From NCBI GenBank assembly GCA_904066235.2, contig CAJFCV020000004.1, forward strand, positions 868,001 to 932,000: DNA of 64,000 bases. The letters are read 5' to 3'. How positions within the stretch are numbered: position 1 is the stretch's first letter; the number at the start of each line of letters is the position of its first letter. The position numbers were made by a program, and so were the translations under genes. The notes under the pieces were generated by a model. The model searched no databases. It was given only the letters and a program-made list of their open reading frames with translations, and had not been told where the DNA came from. Positions 31,966 through 43,650 of this stretch are shown here, piece by piece. This DNA is from Bursaphelenchus xylophilus (lineage: Eukaryota; Nematoda; Chromadorea; Rhabditida; Aphelenchoididae).

Positions 31966-32200
31966 GAAGTGTTTGAAGTGCGACGCTCAAGTTCTTTAAA
32001 TTTTGTACACATATCAGGCATGACTCACATATCAATCCCTGCAAGTTTTATCTCCCGCTTTGCAGGTGCAGCCGGGATATTCAACAATCTTTAGAGAGTG
32101 CGCGGAAGGCGGAGAGCGGTCAGAGATAAAAGGTTTTCTGGCCATATCTCTGCCAGTTTCGGAAAAAAACCTGGTTTTCGGGGTAGAGATGCCTCTACTT
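31966..32200. repeat. CAAGTGCGACGCTCAGATTT element, left part
   Basis: GGAAGTGTTTGAAGTGCGAC, then CGCTTTGCAGGTGCAGCCGG and GCGGAGAGCGGTCAGAGATA. The body is recognisable to about 32160, but the right end is missing. Confidence 0.65.
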
Positions 32201-32374
32201 CAGAAGGTCGTAGCGACCTCAGTTTGCACTTTAAAAGCTTGTTATTTCGTAGACAAAAACTTATGTCTTTTAAAAATACATATTTCAAATACGGAAGTCT
32301 CTGCGGCGCCTCCGCCGGAAGTTATAGCCTTCCACTTTCCTTCACGTTTTTTGTAAGACCCTGTACATGGCCAA

Positions 32375-33780
32375 GTCGCAACTTTTTATCCCCTAATCCG
32401 ATTGTTTTCCTCGACTCGGCCATTTTTTCGCTTTATCTCGGTTTCTTTTTTTCGCATTTTAAATGGATAAAATGAGCTTAACTTCGAGACTTAATCAAAT
32501 CTGTTCTCGAACAGGAAGAGGGGACAATTTTAAAAAACGGCTGAAAACACTTGACACCGCCATGAAAACGCGCTGACGGAATACATAACACAAAAACCCA
32601 CAAGAAAACTGGTCTCAGGACCAAATTATGCGTCAAATCGGCGTTGGACGCTAATTGAACATAGATTAAAAGCTCAATATCCTGATGAGATTTGAAGAAT
32701 GATGAAATGTGTAGATTAACCATGTGCCACACGGGTCTTCTAGTGGAATTAGGGACCTTTTGACGAAATTTTCTATGTTTCTCTATTTCCCAAACTTGTA
32801 CCGCATTTTAGAGCCTTGAATAACCTCTAATTCCACTGAATCCAGTGCCGTAAAACCATTGGACTCTTTCTGAACACATTTTTACTAAGATTTATCTTGA
32901 AACGATTGAAATTGAAGACCAAGGAGAATATAAATAGATGTAAACAGCCTTCTCCGGACCAAATCACCACGTACACTTCGTCCGCTTGCAAATTTTAAAG
33001 TGTGGGAGAGAATAGATTAGTCAAAAGCGCTTCCCATTGCATCCATGAGGCATTCCAAGTGCTGCAAAATACCTCCCTCTTCCGGCACTCTCTTAAAAAC
33101 AGCGCTATTTTCGAGAATATAGGGAGCTATTTTTCAGTATTTTGTATGCGTCTTGGCTGCAATGGGAAGCACTTTCGACTATTGTATCCTAGCCGACACT
33201 CTAGATTAGCAATCGGACCATTTTCACATCTATTTATATTCTCCCTGGCCTTCATTTCCAATCGTTTCAAGGATTTTTGCACTTTTGGTAAACTTCAAAA
33301 AGGGTCCAAAGCTGTTACGGGGCCGGATTCTTAAAGAATTAGAGGTTATTCAAGGCTCCAAAATGTGTTACAAATTTAGAAACTAAAGAAAAATAAAAAA
33401 TCTCGTCAAAAAGTTCCTAATTCCACCAGAAGCTTCCGTGTGGCACATTTTGTTACCTACACACTTTATCATCGGGATATTGAGCCTCTAATCTACCTTC
33501 AGTTAGCGTCTAATACCGATTTAGAGCATAATTTGGTCCTGAGACCAGTTTTCTTGTGGGTTTTTGTGTTATGTATTCTGTCAGCGCGTTCTCATTGCGG
33601 TGTCAAGTGTTTTCAGCCGTTTTTTCAAATTGTCCCCTCTTCCTGTTCGAGGGCAGATTTGATTAAGTCTCGAAGATAAACTCATTTTATCCGCTTAAAA
33701 ATAACAAACCTCGAGATAAAACGAAAAAAACGACTGAGTCTAGGGAATCAATCGGATTAGGGGATAAAAAGTTCAGCCTT
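32375..33780. mobile_element. 1.4-kb foldback element
   Basis: Left end GCAACTTTTTATCCCCTAAT; the right end carries the inverse ATTAGGGGATAAAAAGTT. Arms of about 370 bp share ACTTAATCAAATCTGTTCTC, AACACTTGACACCGC and AGAGCTCAATATCC-type text in inverse. Further inside, AATAACCTCTAATTCCAC and TCTATTTATATTCTCC are again mirrored, so nearly the whole element is one palindrome. Mirrored frames in the two arms (LVLRPVFLWVFVLC) are by-products. Confidence 0.8.
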
Positions 33781-33788
33781 GGCTAAAT

Positions 33789-34252
33789 ACAGCGACGGAC
33801 CCGATCCAGTGGCAAAAAACGTAGAATTTTGCATCCGGGAAGTATGAAAAAATGTAGTAAAATGTCTCCCTCTCCAACTAAAAAACTCCGTTTTGAAGGG
33901 CTCCCTCACAAAAAGAGCGGGCCACGTCAAACTGAGATAAGCTAAAACAGTCCGGTGAATGGATTGGCAATTTGCGAAAAAAAGACGCGAAAAAACGTTT
34001 TGTCGAGGAAGAAATGGGGAATTTTTGGGGCGAGAGAGTACGCTTTTGCGTGTCTTTTTTCTCTCTTTCTCTGCGAAATCAAGACGAAGTGTAAAAAACC
34101 AATAGCGAAAGGTCTATTCCGGTCACCGGACTCCTCAGTTTGACGTGCGGGCGCGCTTTGAAAATCGGAGTTTTTTCACCTATGTTTTTTGATACCTCCC
34201 GGATGCAGAATGGTACGTTTTTTGCCACTGGATCAGGTCCGGCACTGTATAT
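33789..34252. mobile_element. GATCCAGTGGC MITE interrupted by a smaller foldback
   Basis: CCCGATCCAGTGGCAAAAAA starts the left arm and TTTTTTGCCACTGGATCAGG ends the right arm. The central CACAAAAAGAGCGGGC is broken at 33922 and resumes as CGGGCGCGCTTTGAAAATCG at 34148. Confidence 0.85.
33923..34147. mobile_element. 225-bp foldback with 5-bp target duplication
   Basis: Ends CACGTCAAACTGAG and CTCAGTTTGACGTG; inner AGTCCGGTGA/TCACCGGACT are also mirrored. CGGGC flanks it on both sides (33918-33922 and 34148-34152). Uninterrupted copies of the host MITE carry CGGGC once, so this is a true target-site duplication. Confidence 0.85.
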
Positions 34253-34254
34253 GT

Positions 34255-35090
34255 CTATATATTTTGACCAAATCCTACAAAAAGTCAAATTTTCAGCATT
34301 TTTTGGGCAAAAAATCCCGATAGTCTCTCCAAATTGCAACCTAGAAATCTCAAGTGTGTCTTAGAAAATCTCTTTCTTCGCTTAGCCCAAGTTTCATCCA
34401 AATAACTTTCCTTCTCTTATCAAATTCAAATCCGATGACTTTGAAGTCCAGTGTAATATAATTTTAACCCCAGCTTCGAACCTAACTTATCCCACAATAT
34501 TACAAGACCAAAACAATGTCTACTTCAAACTTTTTTGGCTTTTCCTACCATCTCTTTGCTCTATAATCCCCGGAAAGTGACTCAGAAAGCCACTGGGGTG
34601 GGTTACGGACTTCGACTTGGCTGAGTTCGCATAATGCTGCTTGGTCAGACATTAAGAATGAAAAAACATCGAGTAGTTTCCAAAACTGTTAATATGAATT
34701 ACTTTTTAAAGTTTAAAAGCACCAAAATTTACCGTTTCCTACATTTTTACCTTATTTTAGCCAAAAAATCGATAAAAATAAGAAAACTGGAATTGTTGTT
34801 TCGTATTTTACCCCATATTTGTTTTTATTTTCATTTTCTTTCCCATTGATACATTTTTATTGGCATTTACCGGGGAAATGCCACATTTTTTGAGCTTTTT
34901 TACCTTATTTTAGGCCAAAGTCACCAAAAAAATTTTTTTAATCGGGCTTATTTCACCTCAAAACAATTTTGAATCCCTCTGTTTCTTTTCCACACACATT
35001 AATATCGTCATTTCCTTGCGAAGCGACACGTTATTCTCCAACTTTTCCCTTGTTTTAGGTGAAAACCGGCAAAAATTTATTTTCTCAATA
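34255..35090. other. Gene-free AT-rich stretch
   Basis: Repeated phrases ACCTTATTTTAG(C/G) and TATTTTACC occur at about 34747, 34800 and 34910. No exon pair was found. Confidence 0.35.
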
Positions 35091-35091
35091 C

Positions 35092-35335
35092 TTCCTACCC
35101 GATCCAGCGGCAAAAAACGTACCATTTTGCATCCGGGAAGCATCAAAAATGTGGCAAAATGCTTCCCTCTCCAAGTGAAAAACTTCGTTTTGAAGGGCTG
35201 TCTCACAAAAATTGCGGGGGCGCCTCTGAATTCGGAGTTTTTTACTTGGAGAGGGAGGCATTTTGCCACATTTTTGATACTTCCCGGATGCCAAATGGTA
35301 CGTTTTTTGCCACTGGATCAGGTCCGCAACTGTAG
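35092..35335. mobile_element. GATCCAGTGGC MITE, best-preserved copy
   Basis: CCCGATCCAGCGGCAAAAAA to TTTTTTGCCACTGGATCAGG with both arms nearly identical (TACCATTTTGCATCCGGGAA mirrored by TTCCCGGATGCCAAATGGTA). Confidence 0.88.
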
Positions 35336-35369
35336 TTATCTTTAAAATACAGTTAGTTGTTTTTTTGGA

Positions 35370-35425
35370 AAGAGGTTGTCACAGCGACATTGTTCTCATT
35401 ATTTTCTCGACAGACTAATATTTCT
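35370..35425. repeat. End fragment of a CAGTCTGTCGGG MITE
   Basis: TTCTCATTATTTTCTCGACA then GACTAATAT; only the right end remains. It lies about 115 bp downstream of the AT-hook gene's stop codon. Confidence 0.6.
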
Positions 35426-35538
35426 GCCCCAAAATAACACCCTCATTTTTTCTGAGACATCCCGTTTCTTTGGGCATCTCTATTTATAATTTATTTGTAC
35501 TTTCTCAGGCAAAATAGGAAGAAAATTTGGTCGCTTTG

Positions 35539-37410
35539 TCAGAGCGAGAGATGGTGTATAAGGTTGATCGGAATGACCACATCCTTCGTTTTCTTGGTGT
35601 TGTCCTTGAAGATCAAGGTGTCTTGTTGGATGTCGTAGCTGTAGTTGTTTTTACGGCAAATCTCGAGGACTTTTAGCATGTTCTCGAACGACAGCACCAC
35701 GTTCGAGTTTTCGCGGGGGTCGGCCGCGTTTCCGATCGGTTTTTCGGTCGATTTTTTGGTCGATTCCGGTTCCTCCTTACCTTCGCTGCTCTGGTTCACT
35801 TGACCCTTCCCTTCTGCGAGGTTTTTCTCCGAGAAATCGGGGGTCTTTGCCCTTAGATCCGTCAAATTTAGGGGTATTGGGCTAGTCGGCGTGACATAGA
35901 GGGTTGCCGAGTGGATTGGCTGCGGCGAAGTTGTGGTTGTTGCGTCGGAAATGGCCTCAAAATCCTTGATGGAGCGTTTCCTCGGGCGTCCGCGGGGCTT
36001 GGGACTCGTGGTGGCCATCACATTGTTGATCAAGGCATCCAATGGGTCCAGCTCTCGATCCGACGACTCCACCTTCCGAGGAGTCGACTTCCTTGGCCGT
36101 TTCGTTGGAGGAGACTCCGTTGTTACAGGGGTTGATTTTACCGGGATAATCGCGTGGCTCTGTTCTACGGCCTTCACAATCGTTTTATCTACCTAAAACA
36201 AGGTAAAATTGGAAAAATCCCTCAAAATCTTTCAAATTCTGCTTTTTAATTGGCTCAAAATTAATCTCTGAGGTTTTTACCTTCAAAAAATCTTATTTAC
36301 CTCATTTAATGGGCCCTTTTTCCTCTTGGTGTTGTACTTTTTCATGGCCCACGCCACTTGCATGCGTCGGCGAAGGCCGGGCTGGTCCATTTCCGGATTA
36401 GCGGCCACGAAGTCGGCGTGAATCTTGTCCCAGGTCATCTTGTTCTGGCCGGACGTTTCTTTGCCTTCGATCAGGAGGTGGGCGTACGGGGCGACCGCCT
36501 TGAAGACGGCTATGGCAAAGGGGGACTGAGACTTGGGCAGGGAGGATTTTGGCTTGGCAGGGGACTGAAACAGAGCTAATAAACCTTCATTTACGGCTTT
36601 AGAGGCATTTTGGAGAAAAAACCAGGTAGGAAAACATCTTTTTTCGACCTTATACTAGGTCCAGCTCATGGATAATATAAAAATTTTAAAGTTCTTTATA
36701 CAAACGTTGATTTTTGAGCATTATAATAAAGAAAGTGTCGTTAGCAAACTTTTTTAAAGGGATTGTGGCAAAAATTTTATTAAAAAATATACCTTTTGAT
36801 ATTACTTTAGTCAACTAACGTAAAATTTTAGTCTTTTTTCAAAAAATCTCGCGATTTTCGAGTCATATATTTAAATAAGAAGGTATTAACTACTATTAGA
36901 AATACTTTTCAGATAAAATTTCAGCGAAAAATTAAATTTTTTGACTTTATTTTAGACCCCATCTATAATAACATACAACATCAAAAATTTCGACAAAAAT
37001 TAAAAAATTCTTAGTTGTAACTTGAAGAATAAGTCATGAGCTACCTTTAAAACCTTATTTCCACTGATATTTCGTCCAAAAATCAACCTTTCCGACCTTA
37101 TTTTACCAGCCACCTCATGGATAATATAAAAATCTCAAAATCTCACCGAAAGATTGGCAACACCGGATGTCCCCGGCTCCGAAACATTGTCCGACTTCTT
37201 TTTAGCACCACACTTTCTCTGTTTCGTCTCTGTAACCGCTTTCCATTCGTCTTGGAACAGTTGGAACAGCTTGTCCACATCGTCCAAAACGTCCTGATTT
37301 GTCTTCAATTTTCCGTTCTTTTGCTCCTCCTCGTCGTTGCTGGTGCTCGGGCCTTCCGACGGACTGGGGGTGTTGTCGTCCGGACTTGAGAGGGACATCC
37401 AGCTAAACAT
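35539..37410 (-). CDS. AT-hook nuclear protein, 3 exons, 393 aa
   Basis: Exons 37410-37147, 36564-36301 and 36192-35539, each phase 0, ending in a stop. The first exon (MFSWMSLSSPDDNTPSPSEG) is acidic and Ser-rich with a basic RKCGAKKKSD patch. The second holds a compact, probably helical domain, residues of about 98-165 (SPFAIAVFKAVAPYAHLLIE, TWDKIHADFVAANPEM, LRRRMQVAWAMKKYNTKRKK), which looks like a small DNA-binding or protein-binding fold. The third contains two AT-hook-like sites, TKRPRKSTPRK (about 205-215) and the classic PRGRPRKRS (about 241-249). A conserved-looking C-terminal block (SFENMLKVLEICRKNNYSYD) follows. A chromatin or transcription role is likely from the AT hooks; I do not recognise the orthologue. 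Promoter sequence should lie above 37410. Introns are free of the large palindromic elements. Confidence 0.85.
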
Positions 37411-39925
37411 TTTATATTATACATGGCTTGGAGGGGAAAACGCGAAATTTTTGGTAAAATACGGGAATGGAAACTACGATTAAAATTTTAAAATCGGTTT
37501 TGAGACATAAAAAAGCTATACGACACAAAAATATACAAATTCAAAAAAAATTTTATAAATTTATTACCTAAAATAAGGTAAAATATGGGAAAAAATCTCG
37601 AAATTTTTGTAAAATACGTCAACGCTAGCGAGGTATGCGGTTTAAGAATAAATTTTCAACGTTTTGAAAACCAATTACCTCAGATTTCAAAACAAATTTC
37701 ATAGCTTTTACCTAAAATATGATCTTTATACCTAAAATTTGAAAATTTATGGTGAAATACGCCGACATAGGCAGGGTTATTAATCTTGCGGTTATTTATG
37801 AGAGAATTCAAACGCTCTAGACTGAAAATATCGGATTATTTTCGCAAATTTCACAACTTTGTACCTAAAATAATATAAGACCTAAAACAAGGTCAAAAAG
37901 TTCAATTTTTTCAATAAAATACGTCATAAACAGTGGTGACACAGACCTAAAAATAATATTTTAGGCATGTGAAAGCTTTAAAATATCAAAATTCGACAGT
38001 TTCGGACAAATTTTCTCAATTTGTTATCTAAAATAATGTCCGATAGCTAAAATAAAATAGATTTTCTCCAAAAAAAACCCGTCTAAAGTCCTTCCAGGTC
38101 CGAAATGTTCTTCCAGCAGTAAAATACAAGCATTTCAGCGACGATCCACCTCTAAAATTTCCCAAAATCCCCCGAAAACTGCTTTATAACCCGAAAAAAG
38201 TCGGCTTCCACGCGTATTTCGCTGTGGAAAAGTGCCTTCCGCATAAAATAGGAGCTGAAAAATTCCTCTCTTCCCCAAACTCGTATTTCACTCGCACAAA
38301 CCCCACACCCCGCCACGAAGGGCCCCCTTCCGCCTATCAAGTGTAATATCGAGTGAAGGAGAAGTCGATAAGCGCCTGAAAATTACTCGAATCCCACCGA
38401 AAACCCGAAAGAAACGAGCGTATTTTATCGAAAATCGATTTATCTCGGAGTCGGGGAGAAAATTCTTTTATTTTTTGCGGCCCGACTCGCGCCCGAGCTT
38501 TTGCATTTTGCGGGTGACAGGTTATACGATGGGTCGAAATTTTCGGAAATGGAAAAGATTTGGGAAAAATATTGAAATATCTGTAATTATGCCGCCTATT
38601 GAGTCTAGAAACCACATTTTTTACCACATTTTTCTTTTTTGAAATTAGTATTATCCATTCAAATTCTGAAGAGACATGTTATACGAAAGGCAAAAAATAT
38701 CTTCAAAATGGCGAAACTGATAAAACTAAGAATGTCATTGTAATCAACGGTCATTGCGAAGTACAGAAATGCATATTTTAATGCTTGTATTCTTGAATTT
38801 ACCATACATAAACTTAGTTTACTATGTTCGCAAAAATGTAAATATTTGTAAAACCCGTTCAAAATATTACTTCTACACAACTTCCATCTACTCTTACTGT
38901 CCTATTAATGATCTAGATTCTATTCGCCTCCAGATTTATCGGTTTTTCAAACGACTTTAGGGATTTTTATCTATTTGCCTAGTGTAACATCCTAATGTCA
39001 TCGTGCTCTAATTCTACCTCCGTTGTTCCGGCGAAATTGCATTTTCAGGGCCCTAAGTAAATAAACATCGTAATTCTTTCGGGGTTCCACTGTCAAACGT
39101 CGCTTTTTCCCGTTATTTATCATTTATGTTGTACTTGGTACATGTGTCATAATTTTTGTAAGAGTCATATGATTGCCATGAAATTGGTTTTAATCTGATG
39201 ACTATGATCTCTAGTAACAGCTCAATATCAAGGATCATTGTGATATGCCGAAACCTTCCTATAACGGACAATTCTTTCGATCCCCCTCAAATTCATAGCT
39301 GTTCGTTGAAAACTCATTTTAAAAGCATTGCTATTGTCATTATTTCGTTAAGCATGTTGCATACGTGCCTCCAGCGCTATAAGGAAGTGAAGTGTATGGT
39401 TGATTACGCTATGTGAATGGGTTGTTTTTTTGGTTTGGCCTTTTAAACAAAAAAAAAGTCAGATTTGGGTGGGTCACGGGGAAAAAAGACCACCAGTGGC
39501 TCTGTTTATTAGCTAAAAAGTTTTTACTTTACTTTTGGCCTCTGACTGGATCCAGACTTACTTTGGAAAGCCAAAACACGAAAGTTTCGAAAATTTTTAT
39601 TTTTGAAATTTCGATTTTTCAACCAAAAATAGACCAAAAAATGGTGACCAAGTTTTGCTAAGGTCTTCAAAGCTTGTGCAATGCCTGCTCAATTATTCTA
39701 CAGTATCTTTTTCATTGCTTTTTTACTCTTTCATGCTTGCTTCAGCACTTTTTTTTGATATCCTTTCGCCTCCTGACGTCGGGATCTCTTTGTTCCGTGC
39801 TCTAAAGTAAACCCTCCACGAAAATTGCTAATGAGTTTCTGGGGCTTCGGAAACAATGGACGCCGCAGGGCATTCAAAAGGGATCCGGAGTCGAGAGCTT
39901 GCCGACTAAAGTTTCCTGCGTGAAT
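37411..39925. other. Long gene-free stretch
   Basis: Sequences with repeated TACCTAAAAT(A/T)A(G/T)G and ATTTT(A)GGTA phrases run from about 37560 to 38050, then moderately GC-richer DNA to about 38550. No exon with splice signals on both sides was found. A plus-strand frame at 39413-39658 ends without support. Confidence 0.4.
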
Positions 39926-39927
39926 AT

Positions 39928-40775
39928 TGGACTTGCACTGTGCGGAAATTGGAAGTTATTTTTGCACCGTGCATCAAAAAATGATCATCATTTTATGCAC
40001 GGTGCGGAAAGTTGGAGGATTTTTTTTGCACCGTGCAGAAAAAAATTGACTTTTTGGTCGCACTGTGCGGAAATTGGAAGTTATTTTTGCACCGTGCATC
40101 AAAAAATGATCATCATTTTATGCACAGTGCGGAAATTTGGAGGAATTGTCTTGCACTGTGCAGAAAAAAATTGACTTTTTGGTCGCACTGTGCATAAATT
40201 CGGTGGTCATTTTTTTGCACAGTGCATCAAAAAATGATCATCATTTTATGCACAGTGCGGAGATTTGTCAAGATTTTTTTGCACTGTGCGAAGCAACGTT
40301 AACTTTGTGGTCGCACTGTGCGAAAATTTGGTGAAATTTTCTTGCACCGTGCAAAGCAAAATTCGATTTTTGGTCGCACTGTGCGAAAATTGGAGGTTCA
40401 TATTTTTGCACAGTGCAACAAAAAATGATCATCATTTTATTCACAGTGCGGGAATTTGATGACATTTTTTGCACAGTGCAAATAAAAATTATCATCATTT
40501 GATGCACTGTGCAAAAAATTTGCGACAATCGTTTTGCACAGTGCACTAAAAAAAGGATTTTTATCCTCTGCACGGTGCGAAAAGTTGTCGAGATTCTTTT
40601 GCACAGTGCGAATCAAAATTAACTTTTTTTGTCGCACTGTGCGAAAATTCCGAGTTCATTTTTTCGCACAGTGCAACTAAAAATAATCATTTTTAAGCAC
40701 AGTGCAAAAAATTTGCGGCAATTTCTTTGCACAGTGCAATTAAAAAAAGTATTTTTATCCACTGCACGGTGCGGA
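39928..40775. repeat. Dense GCAC-N-GTGC array with a tandem sub-repeat
   Basis: About 27 palindromes in 850 bp. The left part repeats a block of about 120 bp (GTGCGGAAATTGGAAGTTAT ... AAAAAATGATCATCATTTTA) at about 39942, 40069 and 40188. Several units have TGATCATCA, itself a palindrome, between the GCACNGTGC sites. Confidence 0.85.
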
Positions 40776-41222
40776 AATTTGCCGAGATTTTTCGAAATTT
40801 TTTATTCAATTTTTTCCGGTGCATAATTTTTTGGTGCATTACGCTATTCTGCACTTGTTTTCCTATCCCTTTTTGTCCTTTTCGTGTGTGTTTTCGCCGA
40901 AACGGCGGAAATACGACAATGGAAAGACGGGGGCTTCTTACAAAGCACTTATAGCGGATTCTCCTCTTTTATGCAGGTCTTATGAAACGAGGGAGAAGGC
41001 GAAGGTGGGCCGGACATCATCTCTGGGGACTGCCGCGTGCCTTATCTCGCATTTTTGGACGTCTTATTTTGCACTAATGTCAGCGATGACGTAAAAATGA
41101 GATTTTATGGCTTAAAATTGAAGTTTATTGTAAAATATGAGCTGTTTTAATAGAAATTGCAGCCCATTCTTGCTTATAAAATCATAAAAATCAATTTTTT
41201 TCTAAAAAATCGCTTTTGAAGG
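40775..41222. other. No recognised feature
   Basis: AT-rich spacer between two palindrome arrays; no supported exon. Confidence 0.35.
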
Positions 41223-42270
41223 GTTGCACTGTGCAAAAAATCCAAAAAAAAAAAATTCGCACGTTGCATCCAGTTTCCGTGCACAGTGCAATCTCAAAAA
41301 ATCTGATTTGAAAAAAAATGTGCACAGTGCATTCGAATTTTGTCGCGATTGGTTCCGAAACGCACAGTGCAGTGATTAGTCGCAGTCGTTTTTTTCGCAC
41401 CGTGCAATGTTCCTTTTGAAAAATTAGTTTCGCACCGTGCGAATTGTCCAACGTCTGCACAGTGCATTCGAATTTTGTTGCGATTGGTTTCGAAACGCAC
41501 AGTGCAGTGATTTGTCGCAGTCGCTTTTTTCCGCACCGTGCAATCTTCTTTTTGAACCGCACAGTGCAGTGATTTGTCGCGATTGGTTTTTTCCGCACTG
41601 TGCAATGTTCCTTTTGAAAAATTGGTTTCGCACCGTGCGAATTTTTCAACATCTGCTTCGAAATGCACAGTGCAGACCCAAAAAAACATGTGCACCGTGC
41701 GCATTGAAAAAAATTTGCCGTTTTTGTCGCAATCGCCCAAAAAACAGATGCACTGTGCAAATTGAAAAACATTTGCACAGTGCATTCGAATTTTGTCGCG
41801 ATTGGTTTCGGAACGCACAGTGCAGACCCAAAAAAAAAAGAAATGCACTGTGCGAATTAAAAAAAAATGTGCACAGTGCATTCAAATTTTGTCGCGATTG
41901 GTTTCGGAACGCACAGTGCAGACCCAAAAAGAAACATGTGCACCGTGCGAATTGAAAAAGATTTGATTTTTTTGTCGCATCGCGTTTTTGAGACAAAAAA
42001 TTTTTCTGCACTTTGCAATTTTCTCGTAGAAAAATTAGGCTTCGCACCGTGCGAGATTTCGCAAACTCTGCACAGTGCATTCGAATTTTGTCGCGATTGG
42101 TTTTGGAACGCACAGTGCAGACCCAAAAAAAACGTGTGCACCGTGCGAATTGAAAAAGATGCGATTTTTTTGTCGCAATCGCTTTTTTCTGCACCGTGCA
42201 ATTTTATTGTGAAAAAATTGGTTTCGCACCGTGCGAAATTTCGCAGACTCTGCACAGTGCAGTTCAAAAT
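41222..42270. repeat. Dense GCAC-N-GTGC array with GTCGCGATTGGTTTCG units
   Basis: About 36 palindromes. A higher-order unit of roughly 110-120 bp contains TTCGAATTTTGTCGCGATTG, GGAACGCACAGTGCAGACCC and a run of A, repeating at about 41331, 41463, 41781, 41880 and 42075. Long open frames on both strands (Cys/His/Thr/Val-rich) are translations of the palindrome. Confidence 0.85.
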
Positions 42271-43080
42271 TACAAAACTATAAACTAATGTCATATAAAC
42301 CGTCTATTTTTATCGCTCAGTACCTCCTTGAAAATCGTGATTATATTACACTAATTACCGGGTATTTACAGCGTCTTTGTTGACGTCAAAACGAATATTT
42401 TGCGAGAAGAAAAAAAAAATTTATTCCCCCACGATGTATCAAATATCAAGTCGCCGATGTAAACGAGAGGGCCGGAGGGTCCTCTAACATTTATATTCCG
42501 AGCTCTCGTCTTCGCTGCGCGTTTTTGGAAGTCAACAACTTTGGAGAGGGGGTTTTGCGGGTTATATTTTGCAGAAATTACTGTAATTTTCAAAAATTGA
42601 AAAATCATCTTCTTGAATATTTTTACTTTTTTCAACTTTAATCAAGTACCACACAGCTATTAAATAACTCCCAATTTAACGTAGGCACCTCTAAGCCCAC
42701 CCCCACTCCCCATAAACACCTCTAGCATACTGTAATTTCCCGTAAACCCCAAAATTCCCCAAAAATTCGGCCAAAATTCCATTTCCGCAAAAATAATATT
42801 GTTGGAGCGGCGAATAAAGGCCGGGTATGGGCTGAAAAAAAAAACTATGGTCGGCCTCTAAAATACGGCCTTCCTTGCATTATTCGATGCGCCGTAAATT
42901 TCTTCGCAGCGATACAGCATGGTTAGACGGCGAGGGGAGGCGAGAGAGCGCGAGGGCCTCGTATTTTATGCATTTCGTTGGGTTTTTATTTCATTTCGAG
43001 AGTGCGTGGTGAATGTAGAGGGTGTCCTGAGGGCGATGGAGGGTTGGAGAGTGTTTTTACGATCTTCTGGGCGCGAGTTT
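42270..43080. other. No supported gene
   Basis: AT-rich to about 42900, then a GC-richer, purine-rich stretch (GGCGAGGGGAGGCGAGAGAG at about 42932). Frames there are biased by composition and lack splice support. Confidence 0.35.
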
Positions 43081-43650
43081 TGGGAGATTTTTGGGAGCTG
43101 AGTTTGTCATGGATAACATGGAGATGGTCGGATAGAAGGGGCAGTAGCGAGAAAGTAGGAAGATCTGAGGGCATGGTTGCTATCCGTTATCGTAAACGAG
43201 CCTTCATAGAGTCTTATGAAGTAAGCGACACCAGATGGTGAAAGGAATTTGGAGAGATATTGCACTAGGAAGAAAAGTCATCAGAATCAAGGGTAATATG
43301 GAGATGGTCAGAAAGAAAGCGCTATATGGAAAGATTGAGAAAGCCTCAGGGTATCGGATGACGACAGGATCGTAGACAAGACACTAGAGAGTATTTCAAC
43401 GCCAAAACCATCCGAATGCCTCAGGGCGTTCAAGAGATACGACGCTTCCACGACAAGTCGTCAGAATCATGGATAATTTAGAGATAGGCGGAAAGAAAGG
43501 GAAATAGCGTAAGAACAAGACAACCCTAGGCCATAAGTAGACTACAGGGTGATAGAAGAACACTTAGAGAGTATTCCAACACCAAAACCGCCCGAATGCC
43601 TCAGGGCATTCGCGAGATACAGCGCCTGCACGACGCGGTCCTCTCTCTCC
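43080..43650. repeat. Degenerate tandem repeat, about 180-bp unit
   Basis: ATGGATAACATGGAGATGGT (43109), GGTAATATGGAGATGGTCAG (43290) and ATGGATAATTTAGAGATAGG (43469) are about 180 bp apart. TCCGAATGCCTCAGGGCGTT (43411) and CCCGAATGCCTCAGGGCATT (43592) are 181 bp apart. Roughly three diverged units; not coding. Confidence 0.75.

Noticed and set aside
32478..32732. Mirrored frames with LVLRPVFLWVFVLC (also 33440-33679)
   Set aside because: They are the two arms of one foldback element; there is no start context, splice support or family feature.
39928..40775. CRISPR-like array (short palindromic repeats with spacers)
   Set aside because: The repeat unit is only 9 bp with a variable centre, spacing is irregular, linkers are A/T runs, there are no cas genes, and the DNA is clearly eukaryotic.
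41191..42294. Long open frames on both strands (up to about 195 codons) over the palindrome arrays
   Set aside because: They translate the repeated GCAC-N-GTGC core into recurring CTVQ, HSAK, ALC and RTVQ strings in every frame. They lack splice signals, and equally long frames exist on the opposite strand.
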